Part shown: positions 35,688 to 43,877 of the stretch, piece by piece
Layout of the letters: every line of letters begins with the position of its first letter
How positions within the stretch are numbered: position 1 is the first letter of the stretch
Assembly (NCBI RefSeq): GCF_004122145.1
Contig: NZ_SBKQ01000003.1
Span: forward strand, 124,001-188,000
Length of the DNA stretch: 64,000 nucleotides
DNA from: Flavobacterium piscinae
GTDB lineage: Bacteria; Bacteroidota; Bacteroidia; Flavobacteriales; Flavobacteriaceae
Direction of reading: 5' to 3'
Notes under the pieces: model-generated
Told to the model about the DNA's origin: nothing
The model's database searches: none
The model's input: the letters and a program-made list of their open reading frames with translations, nothing else
Program-made: the position numbers and the translations under genes

Positions 35688-35837
35688 ATGACAACAATTG
35701 AGAAACAAATCGAAATAAAAAATAAAATAATCGAAGGTCTCGAAAAAACGTATGAAAAATTACTTGTTTTTAAAAAGCAGAAGCAATCATATTTAGTTGT
35801 GATACGTAAAGACAAAATCGTAAAAATTAAACCTTAG
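35688..35837 (+). CDS. hypothetical 49-residue cassette protein
   Basis: ATG 35688 to TAG 35837 encodes 49 residues starting MTTIEKQIEIKNKIIEGLEK, then YEKLLVFKKQKQSYLVVI and a Lys-rich end. Predicted: a long helix followed by a beta hairpin (LVVIRKDKIVKIK). It follows the 160-residue gene by 14 bases and the right direct repeat begins one base after its stop. Small Lys-rich proteins of this shape occur in other Bacteroidota, but I know no function for them. Confidence 0.6.
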   Translation: MTTIEKQIEIKNKIIEGLEKTYEKLLVFKKQKQSYLVVIRKDKIVKIKP

Positions 35838-35838
35838 T

Positions 35839-35878
35839 TATTTGGCTAAGAAATGACTTTTGAAAGCATATCAAGAAA
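35839..35878 (+). repeat. right direct repeat bounding the accessory cassette
   Basis: Copy of the radA tail (in-frame LFG-stop) joined to the metalloprotease start codon TTG 35860. This copy is the functional start of the downstream gene. Confidence 0.8.
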
Positions 35879-36372
35879 TCATTCAATGGGTGAATAGTTT
35901 TCACGAACAAGGTGAAACGATTCATGTTGCCGAATTTTTAATTACAGAATACAACTTAAACCATCCCAATTTCAAAGGTTTTGAGTTGAGAGAAAAAGCC
36001 AAACCTGATTTTATTTTAATGACTACCGAAGGAATTTTGGGTGGTCCGCAAATCATTCGAATTCCGGAAAATACATTTGAATTTCCTTTAAATCTGATGC
36101 TGAATTTATTGGCACACGAAATGATTCATGTGCAACAAAAAGCAATAGAAACACTTGTAGAAGATAAAAACGAACGCGAATGGCAAGCCTACTACGAAAA
36201 TTTATTTCATAAACAATTTCCTCAAATTCCGGAACTTTCTGATTTCCATAAAAAAGCATTTGCAAGTAAAGCATTGGACTATTATAACCGAATGGAAGTT
36301 GGTTCGGAATTGCAGAAAAAATATGTTGAACAAAAAGTAAAGGTCGAAATGTTATTGAGCACGCTTATTTAA
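35860..36372 (+). CDS. putative zinc metalloprotease with HEMIH motif
   Basis: 170 residues, TTG start at 35860. The motif LLAHEMIHVQQ (H86, E87, H90) is a HExxH zinc site, flanked by a helical C-terminus with EREWQAYYENLFHKQF that could carry the third ligand. No signal peptide, so cytoplasmic. It resembles SprT-like or DUF45-type small peptidases, but the exact family is not clear to me. The first codons are duplicated upstream after radA. The last eight bases overlap the convergent LytTR gene. Confidence 0.72.
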   Translation: MKAYQEIIQWVNSFHEQGETIHVAEFLITEYNLNHPNFKGFELREKAKPDFILMTTEGILGGPQIIRIPENTFEFPLNLMLNLLAHEMIHVQQKAIETLVEDKNEREWQAYYENLFHKQFPQIPELSDFHKKAFASKALDYYNRMEVGSELQKKYVEQKVKVEMLLSTLI

Positions 36373-37120
36373 ATTTTCTCAAAAACTCCTCCTTATAACC
36401 CACAGAAATCTCAATCTCTGTTTCATCAAAAAGCATCACATAACCACCCAATGATTTGTGATAGGATTTCACATAATTCAAATTGATGATGTGCGATTTG
36501 TGCACCCTCATAAACGGAAAATCCAATAGTTCATCAAAGTGTTTCAAAAAACGGCAGACCATTTTTTTTGAACCATCGGCTAAATGAATATCCGTAAAGT
36601 TGCCATTGCCTCGCAAACGGACGATCTCTTCCATTTTCACCACTTCAAAACCTTCTAAGGTGGGCAGAATGACTTGTTGCTTTTCAATTTTTGGTTCCCT
36701 AAAATTTTGAACAATGATTTGATTTCGGTTGAATAATTCCTGTTTCATCAATTGTTGCTGTACTTTGTTGACGGCCAAAATCAATTCTTCAATGCTGATG
36801 GGTTTCAGCAAATAATACGCCGCACTTTGGTTCAACGCTTTCAACGAATATTCGGAAAAAGCAGTGACAAAAATCGTTTCAAAATGCAAATCTTTGCAGC
36901 CTTCCAACACATCAAACGCATTGCCAAACGGCATTTCTACATCCAAAAAAACCAATTGTGGTTGTAGTTCGTGCAACAACGGAATCGCTTCCCGACTGTT
37001 TTGTGCTTCGCGAATGATTTGAATTTGAGGACAATATTTGGCCAAGTAATTTTTCAACGCTTCGCGAGCCGCCGATTCATCCTCAACAATGACACTTTTT
37101 ATTTTTTGAAAATCGTTCAT
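36365..37120 (-). CDS. LytTR family response regulator
   Basis: 251 residues: receiver domain (about 8-125) with phosphoacceptor Asp60 in LVFLDVEMP and a LytTR DNA-binding domain (about 145-250; FMRVHKSHIINLNYVK). Encoded downstream of its sensor kinase with a four-base ATGA overlap, so translationally coupled. The pair is divergent from the toroid/VWA genes, which are plausible targets. Confidence 0.93.
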   Translation of the reverse strand: MNDFQKIKSVIVEDESAAREALKNYLAKYCPQIQIIREAQNSREAIPLLHELQPQLVFLDVEMPFGNAFDVLEGCKDLHFETIFVTAFSEYSLKALNQSAAYYLLKPISIEELILAVNKVQQQLMKQELFNRNQIIVQNFREPKIEKQQVILPTLEGFEVVKMEEIVRLRGNGNFTDIHLADGSKKMVCRFLKHFDELLDFPFMRVHKSHIINLNYVKSYHKSLGGYVMLFDETEIEISVGYKEEFLRKFK

Positions 37121-38916
37121 ACCACTTTGGTGGTTTTAGAAAAATAAAGTGTGACCAACGTTCCGTTTCCGTCTGAACCGGAAGAAATCGTATAAGAAAT
37201 CTGTTGATGATACAAATCATTTAGTAAATTAATTCGTTCCTCCACATTGTTTAATCCTCTGGATTCGTGCACTTTTTGGTTTTGCGTTTTCAATTCTTTG
37301 TTTTTTTCAACACCTATGCCGTTATCTTCAATCGAAACTTTGATTAATTGATTTTCTTCCGTAAAGGTCACTTTCAGTTTTCCTTTTGTTTCTCTGTACC
37401 GCAAACCATGCCATATGGCGTTTTCCAAATGGGGTTGAATCAACATATTCGGAACTAAAATCGCATCGGTATCCAGCTTTTCATCCACCTTAATTTCATA
37501 CTTAAATTTGTCTTGAAAACGTAAATGTTCTAAATCTAAATACTTCTTTATCTGCTCTAATTCATTGGCTAGCGAAATAAAATCTTTGTTCGAGGTTTCC
37601 ATCATATTCCGCATCAAATTAGAATAGGAAGTCAAGTATTTATTGGCTTCCAACTCATTATTTTGAGCAATAAATTGGTTCACACTATTCAAACTATTGA
37701 AAATAAAATGCGGATTCATTTCTCTTCGCAACGATTGCAACGCAATTTTTTTATTCTTTTTTTTGATGGAAAACAACGCTTTTGCAATTAATCCCAATAA
37801 AATCAGCATCAAAATCACCGAACCAATCAAGACGTAATTGAATTTATTTTTCTTCGTAATCAACTCATCTTTTAACGCTCGTTCTTTCTCCAATTGCTTT
37901 ATTTTTTCTTCCGTAACTTGAAAAATCTTCGCATCCACCAACGAACTGTCTGCTTGAATCATGCGGTCAAAATCATTTAGAAATTGATCATATAACTCAA
38001 TTGCTTTTGCTTGATTGCCTTTTTCTCGATAATAATCTGACAGAGCCAACATTGCTTTTTTGGCATCAAAAGTACGTCCGTTTTTTAACGCCAAATTATA
38101 GGTTTCTTCTAATAAAACAATCGCATCGTCTTGGTTTTCATTTTTAAAATACAAATCGGCCAACGTTTGCTGTTGCTCAATTTGTTGCGAAACACTTCCG
38201 ATTTTTTCCGCTTCCGAAATGGTGTTTTTTGTAATTTCAATCGCTTTATCCAAGTTGTTTTCCGAAGCATAGACTTTTGAAATTTCACTTTTTAATTTCA
38301 ACACTTCTTCCGGTTTATCTTTGGAAACAGCAATGGCTTTTTCATAATTTTCAATCGCCATTTCTTTATTTTCCGATTTTAAATCAACTACCGCTTTTTG
38401 TTTATAGGCTTCAGCTGCATCATCCAATTTCCCATTATTTTCTAAAATTTTGATATTCGAATCTAAATATTCGGCTTGCACTTTCGGACTTTTGTTTTGC
38501 AATCGGCTCGCGTCATTCGAGTTCACACGTGAATAACCCACATCAACCGCTTCTTCACTCGCTGATTGATAACTAACAATCGCTTCTTTCACCTTATTCT
38601 GCTTCTCTTGCATTTGAGCAATCGAACGTGTTGTACTCGCTATTTTGTCTTTATTTTTTTGCTTTTGATAAATTGGTAAAGCTCGTTTCAGATAATCTTC
38701 TGCTTTGGCATAATCCCCTTTTTTATCTAATTCATTCGCCAATTCTACATATTTATCTGCGGTGGCTTCCGGATTACTTTTAGACAACGTTTGTTCCACT
38801 TCCTTAGCTTTTTTGCTCACAGAAGTTTTACCCGATTTCGTTTTAGTGCTGTCTTGAGCCACCATCACCAAAGGGAAAAGCAAAGCAAACAGTATTATTT
38901 TCAGTCGATTATACAT
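37117..38916 (-). CDS. TPR-containing LytS-type sensor histidine kinase
   Basis: 599 residues. A signal peptide (MYNRLKIILFALLFPLVMVAQ), then six or more tetratricopeptide repeats (about 50-340) facing the periplasm, a coiled-coil, one membrane span (about 365-385), then a His_kinase domain with phosphoacceptor His403 in MNPHFIFNSLNSVNQF and an ATPase domain with IEDNGIGVEKN. Typical Bacteroidota LytS-like kinase whose TPRs sense an envelope signal. Co-transcribed with its LytTR regulator. Confidence 0.93.
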   Translation of the reverse strand: MYNRLKIILFALLFPLVMVAQDSTKTKSGKTSVSKKAKEVEQTLSKSNPEATADKYVELANELDKKGDYAKAEDYLKRALPIYQKQKNKDKIASTTRSIAQMQEKQNKVKEAIVSYQSASEEAVDVGYSRVNSNDASRLQNKSPKVQAEYLDSNIKILENNGKLDDAAEAYKQKAVVDLKSENKEMAIENYEKAIAVSKDKPEEVLKLKSEISKVYASENNLDKAIEITKNTISEAEKIGSVSQQIEQQQTLADLYFKNENQDDAIVLLEETYNLALKNGRTFDAKKAMLALSDYYREKGNQAKAIELYDQFLNDFDRMIQADSSLVDAKIFQVTEEKIKQLEKERALKDELITKKNKFNYVLIGSVILMLILLGLIAKALFSIKKKNKKIALQSLRREMNPHFIFNSLNSVNQFIAQNNELEANKYLTSYSNLMRNMMETSNKDFISLANELEQIKKYLDLEHLRFQDKFKYEIKVDEKLDTDAILVPNMLIQPHLENAIWHGLRYRETKGKLKVTFTEENQLIKVSIEDNGIGVEKNKELKTQNQKVHESRGLNNVEERINLLNDLYHQQISYTISSGSDGNGTLVTLYFSKTTKVV

Positions 38917-39388
38917 CTCATTTATATTATAGTGTAAAGTACGAAAATTAATTCGGGTTTAAAAAACGATTTCACCAAGTCAGAAATGGGTTTCACCAAG
39001 TCGCCCAAAGTTGGGTTGTTCATCTTGGTAATTTTATCAAAAAATCAACGCAAAATCTTTTTCACAGATGATGTAATGAGCCACTGATTCGCTGATTTTT
39101 TAGCATATCATCACAAAATAATCTGTGAATCAGCGGCAAATAATTAACTGTGTTGAATACATAAAAAAAATAACAAGCCGCAGATTCGCAGATTATTTAT
39201 TGTAAATGCCATTTAACTACATAGAAACACAGGAAAATATAGTCCAAAACTTTGGTTCACATAACTATCCTTTTCTATTGCAAAGTGAAACGCCTTTAAA
39301 ATCTGTAAATAACTATGTTTCTATGTGGTTAAAAATAAATCAGTGAATTAGTGTCAAAATAATACGTAATAATCAAAATCAATACAAT
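38917..39388. other. repeat-rich intergenic region between divergent sensor kinase and toroid gene
   Basis: 472 bases without a gene. A 17-base inverted repeat with one mismatch, TTAACTACATAGAAACA (39213-39229) with its partner at 39316-39332, encloses ~86 bases. A second inverted pair is CCACTGATTC (39081-39090) with GAATCAGCGG (39126-39135), and related AATCAGTGAAT words recur near 39340. No exact TAnnTTTG box was found for either neighbouring gene. Confidence 0.6.
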
Positions 39389-40711
39389 ATGAAAACAAAA
39401 ATCATGCTAGGAATATCCGCTTTAGTAAGCTGTGTTCCGTTTATTTATTTGTTGGGAAATGATTCAGCACCAACAAAAGAACTACTTCCCAAAAAAGAAA
39501 TTGCTCAAAATCAAATTATGGAAGACGAAGAACAACCTTGTGTTTTTATGTCGTTGATGGGAGAACAATCCATTGAAGGAGCTGCCGAAGTCAAAACCAA
39601 CCAAAAATTCATCGAAACCATTTCTAAAGGGGAAGAATGGCTCATTCAAGCTCAAAATGCTGATGGTGGTTGGGGAGCGGGTTCTCGAAATAATCAAAAG
39701 GAAAGAAATCCGCATGCCGTTTCTTCCGATCCGGCTACCACAGCCATGTCGGCAATGGCGTTGTACCGTTGTGGTCATTCAATGGAAAAAGGTCAGCACA
39801 AAGAAACCCTTAAAAAATCGGTTTTATTCCTTTTAAACGAAATCGAAAAAAACCAAAATTCACCTTACATCACACAAATCAGAGGAACACAAATTCAGGG
39901 AAAATTAGGCGAACATATTGATGCCATTATGACCTTACAATTTTTCAATCAATTGCTTCCTACTCTGAAGGATGCTACGATGAAAAAAAGAGTGAAAGAC
40001 GGTATTCAGGTTTGTGTGGACAAAATTGAAAAATCAATGGGCGATTCCGGAAAAGTGGGAGGCTCCGGTTGGGCGGGCGTTTTGCAATCATCTTTTGCCA
40101 ATTCCGGATTAGAAATGGCGGCTAAAATTGAAGATGTTAAAGTGAATAAAGACAAAATTCAACAAGCCAGAGCCTACCAAAAAAGCAATTACAATCCGGA
40201 AAGTCAATCGGCAAAAACCGAAGATGGTGCCGGAATTATGTTGTATGCCGTGAGTAGTTCGGTTCGAAACAGTGCCGAAGAAGCCAAAGAAGCTGAACAA
40301 CTCTTTAAAAAAGCCAAAGCCGAAGGCAAAATGGAACGCGATGCCGTTTTAAACGAACAAAATTTAGAGCGTTTAGGTTACTCCAAAGAAAAAGCAAAAT
40401 CGTATGATGTGGCAACTAAAGTCTATCAATCTGCAAAAGTTACTGCGATGCGAGAAGATGTATTAAATGGCTTTGGCAACAACGGCGGTGAGGAATTCTT
40501 GAGTTTCCTTCAAACCGGCGAATCGATGGTGGTCAATCACGATGACGATTGGAAAAAATGGTATGACAACATCGGCGGCAGAATGATGCAAATTCAAAAT
40601 CCCGACGGTAGCTGGAACGGTCACCACTGCATCACAAGTCCTTCCTTTTGTACTGCCACTTGCTTAATGATCCTTTCGATAGAAAATGACATTCAAAACC
40701 TTCAAAAATAA
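39389..40711 (+). CDS. exported prenyltransferase/squalene-cyclase-like toroid protein
   Basis: 440 residues with an N-terminal signal or anchor (MLGISALVSCVPFIYLLG). QW-type repeats of the alpha/alpha-toroid fold: QNADGGWG near residue 90, and QNPDGSWNGHHC near 410, each followed by TTAMSAMAL-like helices. The cyclase DxDD catalytic motif is not visible, so terpene cyclisation is unlikely. A charged insert of about 100 residues (EEAKEAEQLFKKAKAEGK) interrupts the toroid. It is followed 26 bases later by a VWA-domain lipoprotein gene, suggesting a complex outside the cytoplasm. Confidence 0.8.
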   Translation: MKTKIMLGISALVSCVPFIYLLGNDSAPTKELLPKKEIAQNQIMEDEEQPCVFMSLMGEQSIEGAAEVKTNQKFIETISKGEEWLIQAQNADGGWGAGSRNNQKERNPHAVSSDPATTAMSAMALYRCGHSMEKGQHKETLKKSVLFLLNEIEKNQNSPYITQIRGTQIQGKLGEHIDAIMTLQFFNQLLPTLKDATMKKRVKDGIQVCVDKIEKSMGDSGKVGGSGWAGVLQSSFANSGLEMAAKIEDVKVNKDKIQQARAYQKSNYNPESQSAKTEDGAGIMLYAVSSSVRNSAEEAKEAEQLFKKAKAEGKMERDAVLNEQNLERLGYSKEKAKSYDVATKVYQSAKVTAMREDVLNGFGNNGGEEFLSFLQTGESMVVNHDDDWKKWYDNIGGRMMQIQNPDGSWNGHHCITSPSFCTATCLMILSIENDIQNLQK

Positions 40712-40737
40712 TTTCAACCATTTAAAAACACAATCTT

Positions 40738-41913
40738 ATGAAAAATTTAGTTTTAACCTTTTCTTTACTCACTTCGATGGTGCTATTCAGCTGCGAAAAG
40801 AAAATCAACGCTGCTACTCTTGCTGATAATACAAATGGAAAAAACAGTCCACAACTAGAAGAAACCACAGCTGAAGGAACCATTCAAGTTGCTTTATTGT
40901 TAGACACGTCCAACAGCATGGATGGACTGATTGAACAAGCCAAATCCCGTTTGTGGAACATTGTAAACACCCTGACCACTTTGAAATACGAAGGAAAAAC
41001 ACCCGATATTGAAATTGCTTTGTATGAATACGGCAACGATGGATTGAGCAGTGCATCCAATTATATCCGACAAGTAACCCCGTTGACCAATGATTTGGAT
41101 TTAATTTCGGAAAAACTTTTCGATTTGCGAACCAATGGCGGCAGCGAATATTGTGGTGCAGTGATTCAAGATGCCTCGCAAAAACTGACCTGGAAAGACG
41201 GCTTAAAAAACATGAAACTCATTTACATTGCAGGAAATGAGCCCTTTACTCAAGGTGCCATCAACTACAAAGAAGCCATTGCCGATGCGTTAATAAAAGG
41301 CATTTATATCAACACCATTTATTGTGGTGGTGCGGAAGAAGGTATTCGTGGATTGTGGAAAGACGGTGCCGATGTAGGACAAGGAAAATATTTTAACATC
41401 GATTCCAATGCCAAAGTGCGGTATATCGTGACGCCCTTTGACGATCAGATTTCACAATGCAACGTGCGATTGAACAAAACGTATATTGGGTATGGTTCTA
41501 AAGGAGTGGAGAAAAAAATGGCTCAGGAAGTGCAAGATGCCAATGCTCAATCCATTTCGGGAGCGAATTATGCTGAACGAGCGGTAAGTAAATCAAAAGC
41601 CGTATATAAAAATGACAGTTGGGATTTGGTGGATAAAGCTAAAAACGACAGCAAAGCTTTAGACAATTTGAAAAAAGAAGAATTGCCTTCGGAGTTGAAA
41701 AACAAATCGAAAGAAGAAATTAAAACCATCGTAGCTCAAAAAACGAAAGAACGTGAAACCATTCAAAAAGAAATGGAAGAACTTTCCAAAAAACGACAAG
41801 CTTTCATTGATGCCGAATCAAAAAAAACTAAGACGCAAGACGATTTGGGTAATGCCATTACAACCTCCATTCATAGCGTTGCCAAAACAAAAGGTTATGT
41901 TGTAGTAAACTAA
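40738..41913 (+). CDS. VWA-domain lipoprotein
   Basis: 391 residues. Lipoprotein signal MKNLVLTFSLLTSMVLFSC (Cys19). The von Willebrand A domain (about 48-235) has the metal-binding MIDAS motif DTSNS at residues 56-60 and IYIAGNEPFTQG later in the Rossmann core. The C-terminal third is a Lys/Glu-rich coiled-coil (KNKSKEEIKTIVAQKTKERE). Probably a metal-dependent adhesion or assembly protein that acts with the toroid protein encoded just upstream; no chaperone MoxR is present, unlike many VWA systems. Confidence 0.85.
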   Translation: MKNLVLTFSLLTSMVLFSCEKKINAATLADNTNGKNSPQLEETTAEGTIQVALLLDTSNSMDGLIEQAKSRLWNIVNTLTTLKYEGKTPDIEIALYEYGNDGLSSASNYIRQVTPLTNDLDLISEKLFDLRTNGGSEYCGAVIQDASQKLTWKDGLKNMKLIYIAGNEPFTQGAINYKEAIADALIKGIYINTIYCGGAEEGIRGLWKDGADVGQGKYFNIDSNAKVRYIVTPFDDQISQCNVRLNKTYIGYGSKGVEKKMAQEVQDANAQSISGANYAERAVSKSKAVYKNDSWDLVDKAKNDSKALDNLKKEELPSELKNKSKEEIKTIVAQKTKERETIQKEMEELSKKRQAFIDAESKKTKTQDDLGNAITTSIHSVAKTKGYVVVN

Positions 41914-41933
41914 TTTTAGTTGGATTGTGGTTG

Positions 41934-41967
41934 AACCGCCTTGAAGAAATTTAAGGCGGTTTTTTTT
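41934..41967 (+). terminator. terminator after the VWA gene
   Basis: Nine-base stem AACCGCCTT (41934-41942) with AAGGCGGTT (41953-41961), followed by TTTTTT. Confidence 0.9.
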
Positions 41968-42039
41968 GTAACTAATTAAAAATGAAAACTATTTAAAAAT
42001 ATTTTATTATTTTTACGAAATCCAAAAACTAAAAATGCT

Positions 42040-43416
42040 ATGAAAAAAATTCTACAATTCTGTGTTTTATTTCTAACCACTGCCTCTTTTTCGCAAACCA
42101 TTGCGTTAGAAACGTTTGCCACCGGTTTTTCAAGTCCGGTTGCTATCGTGAATGCTGGCGATGACCGTTTATTTGTGGTCCAACGTGGCGGTTTAATTCG
42201 TATTGTCAATCCAAATGGAACGGTTAATACTACCCCATTTTTATCCTTAACATCCATCATAACAGCGGGTGGTGAACGCGGCTTGTTGGGCTTAGCTTTT
42301 CACCCTGATTATGCCACGAATGGGCGATTTTATGTTAACTACACCCGTTCGGGCGATGGTGCGACCGTGATTGCAAGATATAATGTAAGCGATACCGATG
42401 AAAATATAGCTAATGCAAATAGTGGCGAAATTTTATTAACCATTGCACAACCATTTTCAAATCACAACGGTGGCTCGCTTAATTTTGGTCCGGATGGTTA
42501 TTTATATATCGGAATGGGTGACGGCGGAAGTGGTGGCGATCCAAATAATTACGGACAAAACCTCAATTCGCTCTTAGGCAAAATGCTTCGTATAGATGTT
42601 AACGGAGAAACCGGTTATACAATACCGGCAGATAATCCGTATGCAGACATTGCCGGTGAAGATGAAATCTGGTCGGTTGGAATGCGAAATCCTTGGAAAT
42701 TTTCATTCGACAGGCAAACCGGCGATCTTTGGATTGCTGATGTGGGACAAAACGCCATTGAAGAAATCAACAAAGCGGCTTCCTCCGAGGCTGGTTTAAA
42801 TTACGGCTGGCGTTGTTATGAAGGAAATTCTCCTTACAACACAACCGGTTGCGGTGGTTCATCCAACTATACTTTTCCCGTGGCTCAGTATACTCATGCG
42901 TCTACTGGGGGTTGTTCCTTAACTGGGGGTTATGTTTACACAGGCACAACTTATCCAAACTTACAAAACAAATACCTTTTTGCCGATTATTGTAACAATA
43001 GAATCGGTTTTGTTTCGACCGGTGGTGGAGCAATTACTTGGACACCCAATTCATTTACCGGAAATATCGCTTCGTTTGGGGAAGATGTTAACGGAGAATT
43101 GTATGTAGCAGGAATCTCAAATGGTATTATTTCAAGAGTCGTTGATACTAGCTTAAGTACAACTGATTTTGAGCAAAATGGGTTGAGTTTATTTCCAAAT
43201 CCGGCCGATAATTCATTTACTATAAGAAATTCAAATTTATTGAATTTATATGACCTTTCTATTTATGATTCGATGGGAAAAAGAGTGGCTAGCCAAACAA
43301 TAGATGGTTTAGAATTAACTGAAGTAGCCATTGATAACCTTTCTCCCGGTTTGTATTTTGTTTCGGTAGCAGTGTTGAATGGAGCTAGTTTTACTAGTAA
43401 ATTGATGGTGAAATAA
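42040..43416 (+). CDS. PQQ-dependent sugar dehydrogenase (GSDH family) with T9SS sorting domain
   Basis: 458 residues. Signal peptide MKKILQFCVLFLTTASFSQ, then a six-bladed glucose/sorbosone dehydrogenase propeller (LFVVQRGGLIRIV, GLLGLAFHPDYATNGRFYV, NHNGGSLNFGPDGYLYIGMG, SVGMRNPWKFSFD). The last ~75 residues (LFPNPADNSFTIRNS to ASFTSKLMVK) are a type A T9SS C-terminal domain, so it is secreted or displayed on the surface. The oxidised sugar is unknown. A long hairpin terminator follows. Confidence 0.92.
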   Translation: MKKILQFCVLFLTTASFSQTIALETFATGFSSPVAIVNAGDDRLFVVQRGGLIRIVNPNGTVNTTPFLSLTSIITAGGERGLLGLAFHPDYATNGRFYVNYTRSGDGATVIARYNVSDTDENIANANSGEILLTIAQPFSNHNGGSLNFGPDGYLYIGMGDGGSGGDPNNYGQNLNSLLGKMLRIDVNGETGYTIPADNPYADIAGEDEIWSVGMRNPWKFSFDRQTGDLWIADVGQNAIEEINKAASSEAGLNYGWRCYEGNSPYNTTGCGGSSNYTFPVAQYTHASTGGCSLTGGYVYTGTTYPNLQNKYLFADYCNNRIGFVSTGGGAITWTPNSFTGNIASFGEDVNGELYVAGISNGIISRVVDTSLSTTDFEQNGLSLFPNPADNSFTIRNSNLLNLYDLSIYDSMGKRVASQTIDGLELTEVAIDNLSPGLYFVSVAVLNGASFTSKLMVK

Positions 43417-43444
43417 CAATATTTAATATCTAAAAAAGTTGTCA

Positions 43445-43489
43445 TTCCGTAGGAATCTCAGTGATATGAGATTCCTAAGGAATTTTTTT
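43445..43489 (+). terminator. terminator after the sugar dehydrogenase gene
   Basis: Stem TTCC-g-TAGGAATCTCA with TGAGATTCCTA-a-GGAA around loop GTGATA, followed by seven T residues. Confidence 0.88.
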
Positions 43490-43740
43490 CGATTACTATT
43501 TACGGGAAACCACAATGAAAAAGGCAGAAAACCGTAACACATTCTGAGTAAAACCGTATTTAGATTTCAAGTAGGCCGTTATATCTTTACATCATCAATA
43601 ACGAAGTAATTATTCATAATTAAAAATATTGACCCAAGAACGTTCTAAGTAGCCATTATCGAAAAAGAAATACCACCCTTTTGCCCCAACGAAAGATCTG
43701 ATTCAACCAAAAACAACTACTTAGCAAAGTTAAACACTAG

Positions 43741-43772
43741 AAAAAGCGATGCACCCCAATGCAACGCTTTTT
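43741..43772. terminator. bidirectional hairpin downstream of the aldo/keto reductase gene
   Basis: AAAAAGCG-a-TGCA pairs with TGCA-a-CGCTTTTT around CCCCAA, with T runs on both strands. Confidence 0.7.
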
Positions 43773-43877
43773 TTGTTTTGAATAATTGTGAGAAGCAAAT
43801 TACATCAATTAACAAGAATTTTTCTTTTGCAAAATATTTCTAATTTTTTCTGTTAGATGTACCAACTTCCAACTAAC

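Larger units (their letters stand above)
43417..43877. other. intergenic region between convergent genes
   Basis: 461 bases: a strong hairpin terminator at 43445-43489, a second hairpin at 43741-43772, and between them (about 43580-43740) sequence with no open frame but without the low complexity of spacer DNA. A small RNA ending at the second hairpin is possible; the best upstream match, TATCTTTA near 43582, is one base off the -7 consensus. Confidence 0.45.
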
